Below are positions 55,141-64,000 of a DNA stretch of 64,000 nucleotides, in pieces (position 1 is the first letter of the stretch; each line of letters starts with the position of its first letter). Made by a program: the position numbers and the translations under genes. The notes beneath the pieces are model-generated. The model was not told where the DNA came from, did no database searches, and worked only from the letters and a program-made list of their open reading frames with translations. This DNA comes from Aldrovandia affinis (Eukaryota > Chordata > Actinopteri > Notacanthiformes > Halosauridae), in NCBI GenBank assembly GCA_029706075.1, contig JAINUG010000007.1:6015501-6079500 (forward strand). Reading direction: 5' to 3'.

Positions 55141-55780
55141 GGATGTAAAAACTTAACACATTCCTACAGATGAATATTTTGCCCAGTTCTGTCAAAATCA
55201 TCTGGGTTGAAATGACAGCTGTATAGTACTGTGGGGTCATTTGGCTCAAAATGTTTGTCTAACAGCTATGGCCCAGGCTGTTCTAGTGCCTGGATCCTTG
55301 GGAAACTTGTGGAAAAAAAACAAGGCCATATCAACAAAACAAAATTATTTTTTATTTATAATTTTCTAATGACAATGTGGCATGTTGCTGAATGGTAGTG
55401 TGTAGCCTAATGTGGCCTAGAACTAGGCTAACTGTCACAGACAGTGTTGCGGAAGCCACGTAAGGTGTGGATTTATCCATTTATTATAATATCATAGTCC
55501 CCCCCAACACACACACACACAATGTAAAAAAAATGGAAAAATTGATTGCCTTGACTGACAAAGGAAATCTTGACTCTAATGAAAAATAGATTAAGCCCCC
55601 AAAATATCCCTGAATCAAAAAGTAACACTGACATCATAACTTTTATGTCTTTAAGAAACAAGGTGATCAAAGAATTACCTGCTGCAAAAGCACAACACTT
55701 TATCAGGCTGATTGAAAACAAATATACAGTTTGGTAAAACCTAAACCTCAGAAACAGCTCTGTTAAGGAGTTTAAGATTG
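55141..55780. other. Gene-free stretch with CA repeat
   Basis: A short (CA)n at about 55508-55522. No coding signal recognised. Confidence 0.35.
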
Positions 55781-55799
55781 AGAATTCCTGAGGACCTGT

Positions 55800-56180
55800 C
55801 TACAAACGCATGGCTGGCAACATCCTGGAAGCAGGAGTGGGAGTCGGCTGGGCCCACACGTATCGACCATTACATTCGGGACCCGGGAGATGGCGTCGAA
55901 GGAGAAGATCTACCACCCCGGCAATGGACGCTGCTGAACCGCCACGTATGGGGGTCGGCTGCTTCAAATCGCTTATGAAGTGGGGCCTGGCAGATAGCGC
56001 AGCATGTGCATGCGGGGAGCCTGGGAGCCTGACCACATAATCACCATCTGTCCCCTGTATAGACCTCCTTCGGAGGATGGCCTCTTCCGAGTGGGACCAG
56101 AGACGAGGGCGTGGCTGCATGACACTGAGTTGGACATCTGATGGCGATACACGAAAGAAAAAAAAAAAAAAAAAAAAAAA
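55800..56180 (+). mobile_element. LINE C-terminal fragment with poly(A)
   Basis: Encodes WKQEWESAGPTRIDHYIRDP, LLNRHVWGSAAS, then MKWGLADSAACACGEPGSLT, a retroelement C-terminal style with the 'NR.R.G......KWG..DS..C.CG' zinc block, and ends in an A-run at 56156-56180. Frame breaks occur near 55930 and 56040. The clade is unclear. Confidence 0.6.
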
Positions 56181-56958
56181 CCAGAAGATTGAGAATACCT
56201 CAATTACAGACCCTATGGAGATTGCAAATGTGTTTAATGATTTCTTTATTGACCATGTTGATGAACTTGCCAGAAACTTTCACCCAGTTAAATCAGAGAA
56301 TGGTACTACAACAGACAATGATACTACAGCTCTTTCTATATTAAAATGACCAATCAGGATATGGTACATAAAATCATTACCAAACTAATTCATATGGTAA
56401 AAATGTCTTTAATATAGACACAACATTGTTGAAGAGACACTCATCCATTCTTACAAAACCTTTAACCAAACTCACAAACATGCCCATAACCACAGAAAGG
56501 TTCCCTGATCACTGGAAAAAGGCTCCGATCACCCCCATTTTCATCTCAAGAAAGCATTTGATACTGTTAATCATGACATTCTATTGTCCAAATTAACTCA
56601 ATTGAATTTCTCTTCTCAGGCAAAGACATGGTTTAATTCATATTTACGAAACAGGAGTCAACAGGTCACCATTGGTCATTCTAAATCTGAATGCCGTGAA
56701 AGTAAAATTGGTATTCCACAAGGATCAGTGCTTGGACCTTTGTTGTTTAGTTTATATATCAATGACATCTCTGAGTGTTGCACAGGAGTTGGGTTACAAA
56801 TGTATGCTGATGACACAGTTTTGTTTGTGGTGGCAAAAACACCTACTATTGCTGCAGCTAAACAAACAGACTGTTTGGTCAAGGTAGCACACTGGTTTGA
56901 GACTTCCTACCTAACATTGAATGTTAAAAAATGTTCTGTCTATGCGTTTCTCAATTAG
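56181..56958 (+). mobile_element. LINE reverse-transcriptase fragment
   Basis: Linker IANVFNDFFIDHVDELARNF, then after a deletion near 56545 [40 protein letters not shown] and MYADDTVLFVVAKTPTIAAA, with the catalytic YADD at about 56802-56813. It ends at a stop at 56956. The RT core from 56584 is open for 124 codons. No 3' end is recognised. It starts right after the A-tail of the preceding LINE piece. Confidence 0.75.
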
Positions 56959-56984
56959 AAAGCTACCCGCCACAGAAACCTTCA

Positions 56985-57370
56985 GTGTGTGAATTGACCA
57001 CAAAATTACTGTTTGCAATGGCTATCTTAGTGTCCAGACTTGAACCCAATTGAAAATGTGTGGTTTGAATAAAAGAGGGCAGTTCACAAGCACAGACTGA
57101 AGGATCTTCAATATTCTATAAGGAGGAATGGTCAAAGATCCTCTCCCCCAATATGTTCTCATAAAACAGTATGACAGTTAGAAGACATGTCAACGCATTT
57201 ATTTTTGGTGGAATTTATTTAAAATAATTATTAGGGGTGTGGCATCTTTTTGGGAAAATTGGGATGGAAATTTCCCATTTTGAACATACAGTATAGCTCA
57301 TGTGTTGGTTTGTTTTATACAGCCTTTTCCCTCATTTTCATCAAGGGTGTGAATAATTTTGCAATTGACT
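56985..57370 (+). mobile_element. Tc1-like 3' fragment (fourth copy)
   Basis: Broken frames carry [14 protein letters not shown] (57030-57070) and KRAVHKHRLKDLQ, the transposase end, then untranslated sequence resembling a Tc1 3' end (CATCAAGGGTGTGAATAATT near 57343). It is related to family T1 but diverged; the left part is missing. Confidence 0.7.
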
Positions 57371-58322
57371 ATCTGTTATTGACTAGTTTGACTGTTAGTT
57401 CAAACAAATACTTGAATGTTGAAATGGTCCAGTTTGATCAGTAATTAACAAAGAAAATGAAAATATTATGGAGAAAGCAATAAAAAATGGATTTAAAAAT
57501 ATTCTGATCTGAATAAAAATAAACAACCTGTACAGTGGATAATTAATTTAAAAATAAATGTTGGTCATATAGACATGAGATCAAAGTATGGTTTTCAGAT
57601 ACCTTTATTAAAATTACAATTTATGTCAAAGGAACTGCACTTCCAAAATTCGTCCTCTATATTGCACACATGTATTGATATCAAGAGGCTGAAGAACATT
57701 CTGTTTGTGAATGGTATAGGTGATTTTTCTATTAAAAAATAGAGCCTATGTATAAAATGTCCTCTTTGATGCACTCAGTAGTTTTAAATATGGATTGTTT
57801 TTCTTCAATGACAACATATATACAGATCAGTAGGAAAGCAGTATTACAGAAGCTGGGAAACAGCTGCTGTAGAGAACAGTACAATTTTGCTGTTATGCGA
57901 ATAGCCATGTAAACAATCTGAGGAATATCATGAACAATGAACACTGCAATACAGAGGGACTAGAACCTACATAATAATGCATAAACCCTTACACAATATA
58001 CTCTAAAGGAAAGCACTGCTGGATTGCTTTGTAATATGTAAATTAAAACAGCAGTAAAGTTCAGTGCATAGCTTAATCATCAGCTAAATACATCATGGCA
58101 TAGCCAAGCCATAGAAATATCCTTAGTGCTTTTGAGTATTAAAGTGAACTTTGTACCATTTTAGACAAAGTGGGGAGAGGTGGGAGGGTGTCTGCTTCCG
58201 GGTGGATGAATGGATTAAGCAGCAGTGAAACGGAAACACAGAGTGAACTTCCAAAAACCACAATCCTTCGGAGCCATGCATGGGGCCTGGGGCACCAATA
58301 CCAGTTGCTGGCCTGCTATATT
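57371..58322. other. No gene; likely 3' flank of the giantin relic
   Basis: AT-rich sequence immediately downstream (minus strand) of the giantin stop codon. It could hold the old 3' untranslated region. No other signal. Confidence 0.4.
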
Positions 58323-58481
58323 TTACAAGGTACCAGTGAGGCACATAAAGACAACCATGTGTAATGCCAGAAGGTACATCAGGAACAGGTATCGAGATTT
58401 GGCCCGGGACATCAACAGCTTGGAACAGTACAGTCTTCGCCCACGCAGCCATCGTCTGCAGGAGAGGGCTCCACTTTTCAC
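58323..58481 (-). CDS. Giantin-like last exon with membrane anchor
   Basis: An intact 52-codon exon after a strong acceptor (TCCCTCCCCCAG). It encodes a basic stretch VKSGALSCRRWLRGRRLYCS and the hydrophobic helix YLFLMYLLALHMVVFMCLTG, ending T-L-stop, which parallels the C-terminal anchor of giantin (human end ...LLILCFTGHL). The exon is undamaged although the large upstream exon is ruined. Confidence 0.75.
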   Translation of the reverse strand: MKSGALSCRRWLRGRRLYCSKLLMSRAKSRYLFLMYLLALHMVVFMCLTGTL

Positions 58482-58731
58482 CTGGGGGAGGGACATCAGT
58501 GCAGTCAATACACATCATTACCTAAAACAGGATGAGGGCTTCAAGGCTTTCAACATATATAGTATATAATGATACAGCCTGTGTAGAATATTTATGTTAA
58601 GATAACTGACCAGTATTTTGAGGATACACTTTAAGCAACCCCTATTTAACTATAAAGACTTTATAGCTACTCAATGTAAAATAAAGTATATTGCCCATAT
58701 ATATTTCAGGAAAAGAGTTGAGAATACTCAC

Positions 58732-58846
58732 CTTTCGCATGACAATATGCTCATTTGGGTCGATAATAAGTGCCTCTCGCTCGTCATCTGACTCCAGCTG
58801 AATACTGAACTCTCTTGGATTTGTTCTTGATACGTTAGTGTCAGTG
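58732..58846 (-). CDS. Giantin-like penultimate exon
   Basis: 115 nt, acceptor CCGTTTCAG, donor GTGAGT. It encodes TDTNVSRTNPREFSIQLESD then DEREALIIDPNEHIVMRK. It corresponds to the short pre-anchor segment of giantin (human ...QEQALLIDL...). Open throughout, phase 1 in and phase 0 out, fitting its neighbours. Confidence 0.7.
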
Positions 58847-59018
58847 CTGAAACGGTATGCAAAAAGGTAACAACAGCTGAATGACCATTAGAACACACAT
58901 ATTCTGTCTAATGATAAATCATGCCTCATGCTGATAAAGTCAAGCCTCCTTATGCCACGTATGCTGGTGCCAGTTGAGAGTGGACAGCGGGCGAGATGTT
59001 TTTGTGGTCCACCCGCAC

Positions 59019-59153
59019 CTTTTGGCTCTGTCCTGTGCTAGGCTCAGCGCCTCCTCTGCCGCTTCCCTCCTGGCCCGCTCCTCTGTCACGCTCTGGGACA
59101 GCTGGGACACTTCCTGGCGGGACAAGTGCAGGTGTTGCTCTGCCTCAGCTAGC
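59019..59153 (-). CDS. Giantin-like coiled-coil exon
   Basis: 135 nt, acceptor GTGCATTCCAG, donor GTGCGG (weaker). It encodes LAEAEQHLHLSRQEVSQLSQ then SVTEERARREAAEEALSLAQ, matching giantin SEAQQQLCNTRQEVNELRKL with the following EERDQRVAAENALSVAEE. The heptad pattern is preserved and there are no stops. Confidence 0.75.
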
Positions 59154-59270
59154 CTGGAATGCACATATTACAACATAAGCATAGATGATGAAAAGAACAG
59201 GCTGTTCGTGCTCATATAGACTCTCAATTTCCTAGTCTAAAGAATATCCAGTACTGCACTGAGAACATAC

Positions 59271-59389
59271 CTCTGTTTTGCCAGTCCTGCCTCATACTTG
59301 TTAGCATCCTTTCCTGTGTGTTGATCAAATCTCAGATTCTTGTGTGTCAACTTGGCATTCTCTGTCCTCAGGTTTCCAACTTCTTTCAG
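59271..59389 (-). CDS. Giantin-like exon
   Basis: 119 nt, acceptor GATTGTTGTAG, donor GTATGT. It encodes LKEVGNLRTENAKLTHKNLR then FDQHTGKDANKYEAGLAKQR. Phase 0 in and phase 2 out match the exons either side. Coiled-coil character. Sequence resemblance to giantin is weaker than in its neighbours. Confidence 0.6.
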
Positions 59390-60001
59390 CTACAACAATC
59401 AACAAAATAGAACTGAGTGAACCACATTACCCAATAAATAACTATTGCCACACCAAACATATGCCATGACAAAGCAGCCAATGCATCGAAGCTGCATTAT
59501 TCTGCAAGCTGAAGTACATGGTTTAAAATTAACCTGACATACCAATACAAACTTACCAGCCCATCTTTCTCAGTCTGCTGGGCATCGAAATAGCTAAGGC
59601 TACGCCACTACCCATCTTTCACAGGTGTAGCTGTAGTGGGACCCACTCCTTGCCTGCTCTCACACTCCCTATTTGTTACTGCAAGCTCCTGTATCAACCT
59701 GTCTCTGTTATCCTGAAGGGCTCTGTATCATTCTCTGAGATGGTTCTGCACAGCTTGTCTATATGCCCCAACAGCTGAGAGTGAGTGTTTGTGCTTTCGA
59801 AGGCAGAGCATTTCTAGATCAGAATGTACCGGTCCTCAGCAAGACTGCTGAGCTCAGAGCTTGCTTCATCAAGCTGATCAAGCTCCATCTTTCCCATTGC
59901 AAATGTAGTCACCTTGAGTTCTTCTTTGTATCTGTTGCGCAGTATTTTGAAATCCTCTCAGTTGTAAGGCGGACATAATTTTCCTCAGCGATTCATGCTG
60001 T

Positions 60002-60146
60002 GGTTCTCTGTGGCTCAGCTGGTAGAGCATGGCGTTGACAACGCTTAGGTTGTGGGTTCAATCCCCACTGGGGCCACATATACTGAAAATGTATGCATTC
60101 ACTACTGTAAGTCGCTTTGGATAAAAGCGTCTGCTAAATGGCATAT
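60002..60146 (+). mobile_element. HE1-like SINE, copy 4, in giantin exon
   Basis: GGTTCTCTGTGGCTCAGCTG, then GGTTCAATCCCCACTGG, then GTCGCTTTGGATAAAAGCGT and CTGCTAAATGGC. It splits the giantin coding sequence between SESKDVASQ and ESLRKIMSALQ on the opposite strand, which dates the insertion to the time the exon was (or became) useless. Confidence 0.9.
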
Positions 60147-61450
60147 ATTATATTATGCTGAGATGCCACGTCCTTGCTTTCGCTCCTGGCACAGGACAGC
60201 ATCTGCTCGGTTTGCATCAATTTTCTGGACAGTTCTGCCACCCTCTCATCTGCTGTCTTCCTCTCATTTCTAATTAGACCAACCTCTTTTGAAGGTGTTG
60301 AGTTCACTGTTGTACTTATCTTGGGCCTCCACTGGCTTCCTCTCTCCAGTTTCCACATGCTCCTGTTCAAGTCGTCGACAGCCATTTTTTGGGCAAACAA
60401 TTTTTCCTGGAGGTCATCAACTGTTTTTTGCAAATCAGCAATCACTTAATGCTCTCATACATTTCCAATTTCACCTTCAAGTCCAACAAGTTAGCATCAA
60501 GTTCTTGAACCAGAATTTTGAGCTTTTAATTCTCCATTGTCTGGAGGTCAAGCCGGACTCCCAGCATTGTTTTTCAATGGTGGTGGTTTTTTGATTCTCT
60601 CGATTTTTAAGAGAACCTTGTTTCTTAAAGAGTTCTTTCAATTGATTGTCCTTCAGAGACAACACCTGGTTGAGATCTCTGTAGTGGATCAGCTGTGCTT
60701 TGAGCATGGCATTCTCAGAATTCAATTCATCCACCTGATGAAGAAATCTCTTGATCTCTCGCTTCAGGCCCTGGCTCACACGGAGGTTCTAATTTACTAA
60801 ACTTTCTTTGTCTCTCACAGTTACTGGGCCTCCAGCACCCTGTACTTAGACATCACACACTCCCTCTCTGTTTGCAAGGATGTCATGGAGTTTTTGAAGG
60901 TCTCCATCTTTGTAGCCATTTGCTCCTTCTCCTGAAGACATCTTTCCATTTTCATTTGGAGTTCAGCCCCCCGAATGCCTTGTCTGTAGTTTCCTTATCA
61001 CTAAATAAGACACTTAATGTTTCTTCATAATTTGAAATTTGGGCCCAGTGATGCAGTTGTTCTATATACTCAGACATTTGTCCATCCTTCCGAGGAGAGC
61101 AGCAGAGAAATCTCAGTGTCTTGTTTCTCAAGATTCTCAAGATTGACCTGAAACCCTATTTAATATCTCCAAGTTTGGTATTGCTTAGGCCCGTTACAAA
61201 CAGTTGTGCTGTGGCTGCCACTGTATATTCATTCAGGGTCCTTTCTTGCCTGGAATTTGTTACCTGTAGTTAATTTAGTAACTTATTTTTCACTCTTGCA
61301 TCCTCACAAAATTACATGAAATTTGACCCTAAGCTCTTCTCAGCATTAAGTGCTTTTAAGAGAGCTACTTGCTTCTCTTTTCTGCCTCCAGTAGCTTTCA
61401 CATCATGTTCATTTCAGTGCTGACATTCTCCTAAGCTTGTAAAAGTTTAA

Positions 61451-61664
61451 TATTCCTGTTTCAGGTCTGTGTGTGCTGATCAGTTTTTTCCGATTGGTCG
61501 AAACTTTTTTTTCTTTCTATGACACACCCTATTTGTTTTAATAAATACAACTATATGCACACGGCGCTTGTCTCATGTTTTATAACTTTCTTAAGTGAAT
61601 GACACAAATGACTAACAATAGGCTAATAACTTTATGGAGCCGTAGTCCAAGATTACTTGGGGAG

Positions 61665-61698
<34 letters not shown>

Positions 61699-61914
61699 AC
61701 AACCATAACACACCCTAATGTGTAGGCTATGTTTTATTTAATTAACCAGGTTGGTTTCATTGGGATTTAAAATCTTTTGCAAAAAAATAGGCTAACAAAC
61801 GAATGATCATACATAGCCTAATGTCTTAAATTGTAGCCTAAAGCTGAACATAAAGTGGCTATAGCCTATCAAAAATAACTTACTGGAGTTGGAGACCCAT
61901 CTGATGGCCTACTT
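61451..61914. other. Gene-free stretch with poly(A)
   Basis: An A-run of about 30 at 61665-61696 and otherwise AT-rich sequence. No gene seen. Confidence 0.4.
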
Positions 61915-62040
61915 CCCCAGTCGTTTCATGTTATGGCACAGGAACACTAGCTTGTCCACATTTTTTGGCAAAAGGCTGCTCCTCGTTTTATTAACGATAA
62001 ACCCTGCCTTGGAAAACGCGCTTGCAAAGTTTACATTCCA
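61915..62040 (-). pseudogene. hAT (Ac-type) transposase C-terminal fragment
   Basis: The minus strand reads ASAFSKAGFIVNKTRSSLLP then KNVDKLVFLCHNMKRLGK and stop, the last part of the hAT-Ac dimerisation domain ('RLFS.AG.IV...R..L.P..V..L.FL..N'). It is a third hAT lineage in the window, without visible ends. Confidence 0.7.
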
Positions 62041-62479
62041 ATTTTTTGGGATCGTCAGCGATTAAAATGAAATGCTGCCATACTCCAGATTTTTTCTTTG
62101 ACATTATGTTCTTAGGTTATATCGAAATGAGTAATTCAAGTATGCCTATATCACTAATCTTAACTGTAGGCAAATCTTAGGCTACAATTTCCTCCTGTTT
62201 CCTGTTTCATTGCTCTGTGCTACCTGACTACCTGAGAGCGAGTTCTGAAGTGCTTTATTCTATCGTTTTATTGTTCTATCGTTTTTATTCTATCGGTTCA
62301 TTATTTTTTTTATTGTCTTGTTTTAAAGGTTTTTGCAGTTTTAATTGCCGTTTTCAATGCACATGTATGTTTTTTTTTCTTTTTAATCGTGGGATCCTCG
62401 CATTTCGACAGAGCACAACGCTGAGAGCACCACACCGCGCCGTGGATTGTAAATGTTGGATTGGATTGTAAATGTTGTA
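62041..62479. other. Gene-free stretch
   Basis: No feature recognised between the hAT relic and the start of piggyBac homology. Confidence 0.3.
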
Positions 62480-63434
62480 AATTCCCAGTGTTTAGTTTAT
62501 TCTGAGTTTTTGGATTTACCGTTTTACTTGTTTTGTTTGTTCCAGATCGTTGGTTATTTTGGTTTGTTTTGTTCAAGTCTTTTTGCTTTCGTTTTCCTAC
62601 AGACGTTTAAAGATAAAGAAATATCTTAAACCCAGAAAACTGGCTACTTTTGATCATGTGCCTGTGCCCACTGCCAAACAGACTCTGGATTTTGGCAAAC
62701 TGGCTTCTGTTGGTCGCAAGACATGCGTACTCTGCAAGATGTCGGAGAAACAACAGTGCACTCCATGGGAATGCAAGGTTCGTGATGTTCCCTTGTGTCT
62801 ACAGTTGACCAGAAACTGTTTTGAGAAGTGGCACCGAAGACTGTGAAAAAACAAATTGTCTCACTTTTTTTTCTTTCGGTCTTCTGCATGGCTCACTGAC
62901 TATTGCTTACTCTGATGGCTTTTGTCTTTGTCTGATGGCCTTTGAGAGAAAGATGGCCCATCTGACAGATCGTGTGGACAACCCTCAGGGGTGGATCATG
63001 AATATTCAGGATATTAGCATATAGCCCTCGCATAGCCTGAAATAAATTTAACCAGTTCTGATAAAAACTGGTTTTTAGCTATTTAGATCTTAGATGTGCT
63101 AAACTATTTTGACATCCTTACATAACCAAGACCTTGATGAACAAACTCATATTGGCAAAACAATTTGTCACTATAGTTTAGTGTGTGCTTTCACAACTTT
63201 TGTGACGGCAGAAAAAATTACTCTTTATAACTTCTGTTTTTGTAGATCTATTTACAAGCTGCATATGACACTGACCAAACTATTGATGACATATAAATGT
63301 AGCTATGATTGCCCTTCAAATAAAAATATCAAACACGTTGGAGTAAGTGTGTGTTAAGTTGATGAAATTTAGATAAATATCAGACGACACCAAAATCACA
63401 AAGCTTCTCTGAGCTAAGCACAGACCTCAGGGGG
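62480..63434 (+). mobile_element. piggyBac element, 3' part
   Basis: Homologous to 52082-52529 from GTGTTTAGTTTATTC onward and ending with the same TIR (reverse CCCCCTGAGGTC) before TTAA at 63435-63438. The left TIR is not found. This copy keeps more of the transposase C-terminus than the one at 51448-52529. Both share the block near GTAGCTRTGATTGYCCTTCA (63298-63318) and a stretch of non-coding 3' sequence. Confidence 0.8.
62595..62846 (+). pseudogene. piggyBac transposase C-terminal Cys-rich domain
   Basis: After an acceptor-like TTCGTTTTCCTACAG (62602) the frame encodes FDHVPVPTAKQTLDFGKLAS and then CVLCKMSEKQQCTPWECKVR, DVPLCLQLTRNCFEKWHRRL, stop. The CxxC...C...C...C...H pattern is the zinc-binding domain at the end of piggyBac transposases. 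The catalytic DDD core is absent, so only this last exon-like piece remains. Confidence 0.8.
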
Positions 63435-63577
63435 TTAATACGCTTGGAGTGTAGTTGGCTAGCTGTTAGATCCCAGCTTTGTTAGCTCCCGGCTGGTTGT
63501 AGCTCCTCTACGCTAGCTTACCTGTTCTGGACATTTATTCTGTATTGTTGATATAACAGGCTAAACGATCGGTCACA

Positions 63578-64000
63578 ATGCCCTCCCCCCTCACCTGCGA
63601 TGGTTGTATTAATCGTAGCTGGACAATATCCAAGCTTGAGGGAAGGATCTCGGTCCTACATCAAATCAAAGAGGATGAGAAATGGCTGGATACACTAGCT
63701 GCAACAGTTAGCCTACACCAGGCTACATCTTCTGTGGTCGATCTTGAATCCACTGTGGCATGGGATAGGATCGCTACCATTGATAATCGGGACTCTTTGG
63801 TAAAGTTATCTATTGTACCACCCGGATCTCACAAGGATGATCCCTGGCATTGTTTTGGGGCTACCGCTCGAGCCCTCTGATTGCTGATGCTAACCCTTGG
63901 ATGCAACCACCCAGATCCAAGCTAGCTCGGAGCGAAAGAAGCAATGCTGACGGGGCAATAGAGCTGTCGAACCGCTATGCAGTGCTGACTGATGCTGCTC
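63578..64000 (+). pseudogene. LINE ORF1, 5' end, cut by window edge
   Basis: Starts MPSPLTCDGCINRSWTISKL then EGRISVLHQIKEDEKWLDTL. Later, in another frame, it reads LARSERSNADGAIELSNRYA then VLTDA. A Cys pair, a coiled-coil-like helix and the late 'LSNRYAVL' block are typical of ORF1 in fish CR1/L2/Rex1 LINEs. A stop at 63878-63880 and a frame change show decay. The ORF2 part would lie beyond the window. Confidence 0.6.

Larger units (their letters stand above)
58323..61450 (-). pseudogene. Giantin (GOLGB1) unprocessed pseudogene, C-terminal part
   Basis: Giantin is a very long coiled-coil Golgi tether anchored by a C-terminal membrane helix. Five exons are visible on the minus strand: a large decayed one (59557 to ~61450), then 59271-59389, 59019-59153, 58732-58846 and 58323-58481, each with GT/AG borders and compatible phases. 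Diagnostic matches to giantin as remembered: DELNSENAMLKAQLIHYRD (60674-60731; human DDLNSENAKLDAELIQYRE), IRNERKTADERVAELSRKLM and LSRQEVSQLSQSVTEERARR. Introns are kept, so it arose by DNA duplication or decay of the gene itself. The large exon has multiple stops (four within ~60 bases near 60800), frame slips and a SINE at 60002-60146. Confidence 0.85.

Noticed and set aside
57371-58322. Separate gene left of the giantin relic
   Set aside because: Only short AT-rich frames; better explained as 3' flank.
58225-58569. Plus-strand 114-codon open frame
   Set aside because: It is the antisense shadow of the giantin last exon, whose minus-strand frame matches the family end and has proper splice signals.
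62217-62471. Hydrophobic plus-strand open frame
   Set aside because: T-rich sequence giving Phe/Leu-rich translation; no family or splice support.

Overview
The window looks like teleost fish nuclear DNA. It is packed with fish-type repeats: Tc1/mariner, hAT, piggyBac and P-type DNA transposons; L1, L2, Rex1-like and CR1-like LINEs; tRNA-headed SINEs sharing the 'gtcgctctggataagagcgtctgctaaatg'-type LINE tail; and fossil LTR pieces. It also holds spliced vertebrate gene remains. I see no complete host gene. Host signal is limited to one intact exon resembling CSTPP1 (C11orf49) at 663-765 (minus) and a decayed, intron-containing giantin (GOLGB1) copy at 58323-61450 (minus). There are no rRNA genes, CRISPR arrays or operons; tRNA-like stretches are SINE heads. 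Layout: (a) 1-3140: Tc1 end, CSTPP1-like exon, a whole 1.2 kb Tc1 with TA target sites, and a SINE. (b) 3362-8682: a hAT element with matching 8-bp target duplications, entered by an L2 LINE, itself entered by a Rex1-like 3' fragment. (c) 9066-14965: a SINE with target duplication, a whole 1.5 kb Tc1 on the minus strand, then a Rex1-like LINE split by a nearly intact hAT (Charlie/GTF2IRD2-like) with perfect 8-bp duplications. (d) 14966-26690: one L1 LINE stretched to almost 12 kb by at least five later insertions, including a 3.3 kb DNA element I cannot assign (18700-21982) and a Rex1-like LINE with an open 664-codon reverse-transcriptase frame. (e) 26890-31310: further LINE pieces on both strands. 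(f) 32680-43700: a poorly classified terminal-inverted-repeat element broken by a Tc1, LTR fossils and a tandem array of LTR-retrotransposon gag units. (g) 45250-54220: pieces of a P-type (THAP9-like) transposase on the minus strand, separated by a 6.8 kb long-inverted-repeat element that itself holds L2, Rex1-like and piggyBac insertions. (h) 54425-57370: LINE and Tc1 fragments. (i) 58323-61450: the giantin pseudogene with a SINE in its large exon. (j) 61900-64000: hAT and piggyBac 3' pieces and the start of a LINE ORF1. The elements do not cooperate as a pathway. Their relation is stratigraphic: the nesting order, backed by target duplications, gives a relative history of invasions. The best candidate for something undescribed is the 18700-21982 element, with its repeated 16-bp GTTATCCCGAATGACA motif and a minus-strand exon carrying an 18-residue tandem repeat. 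Element names come from recognised protein motifs and terminal structures read by eye; no database search was run.
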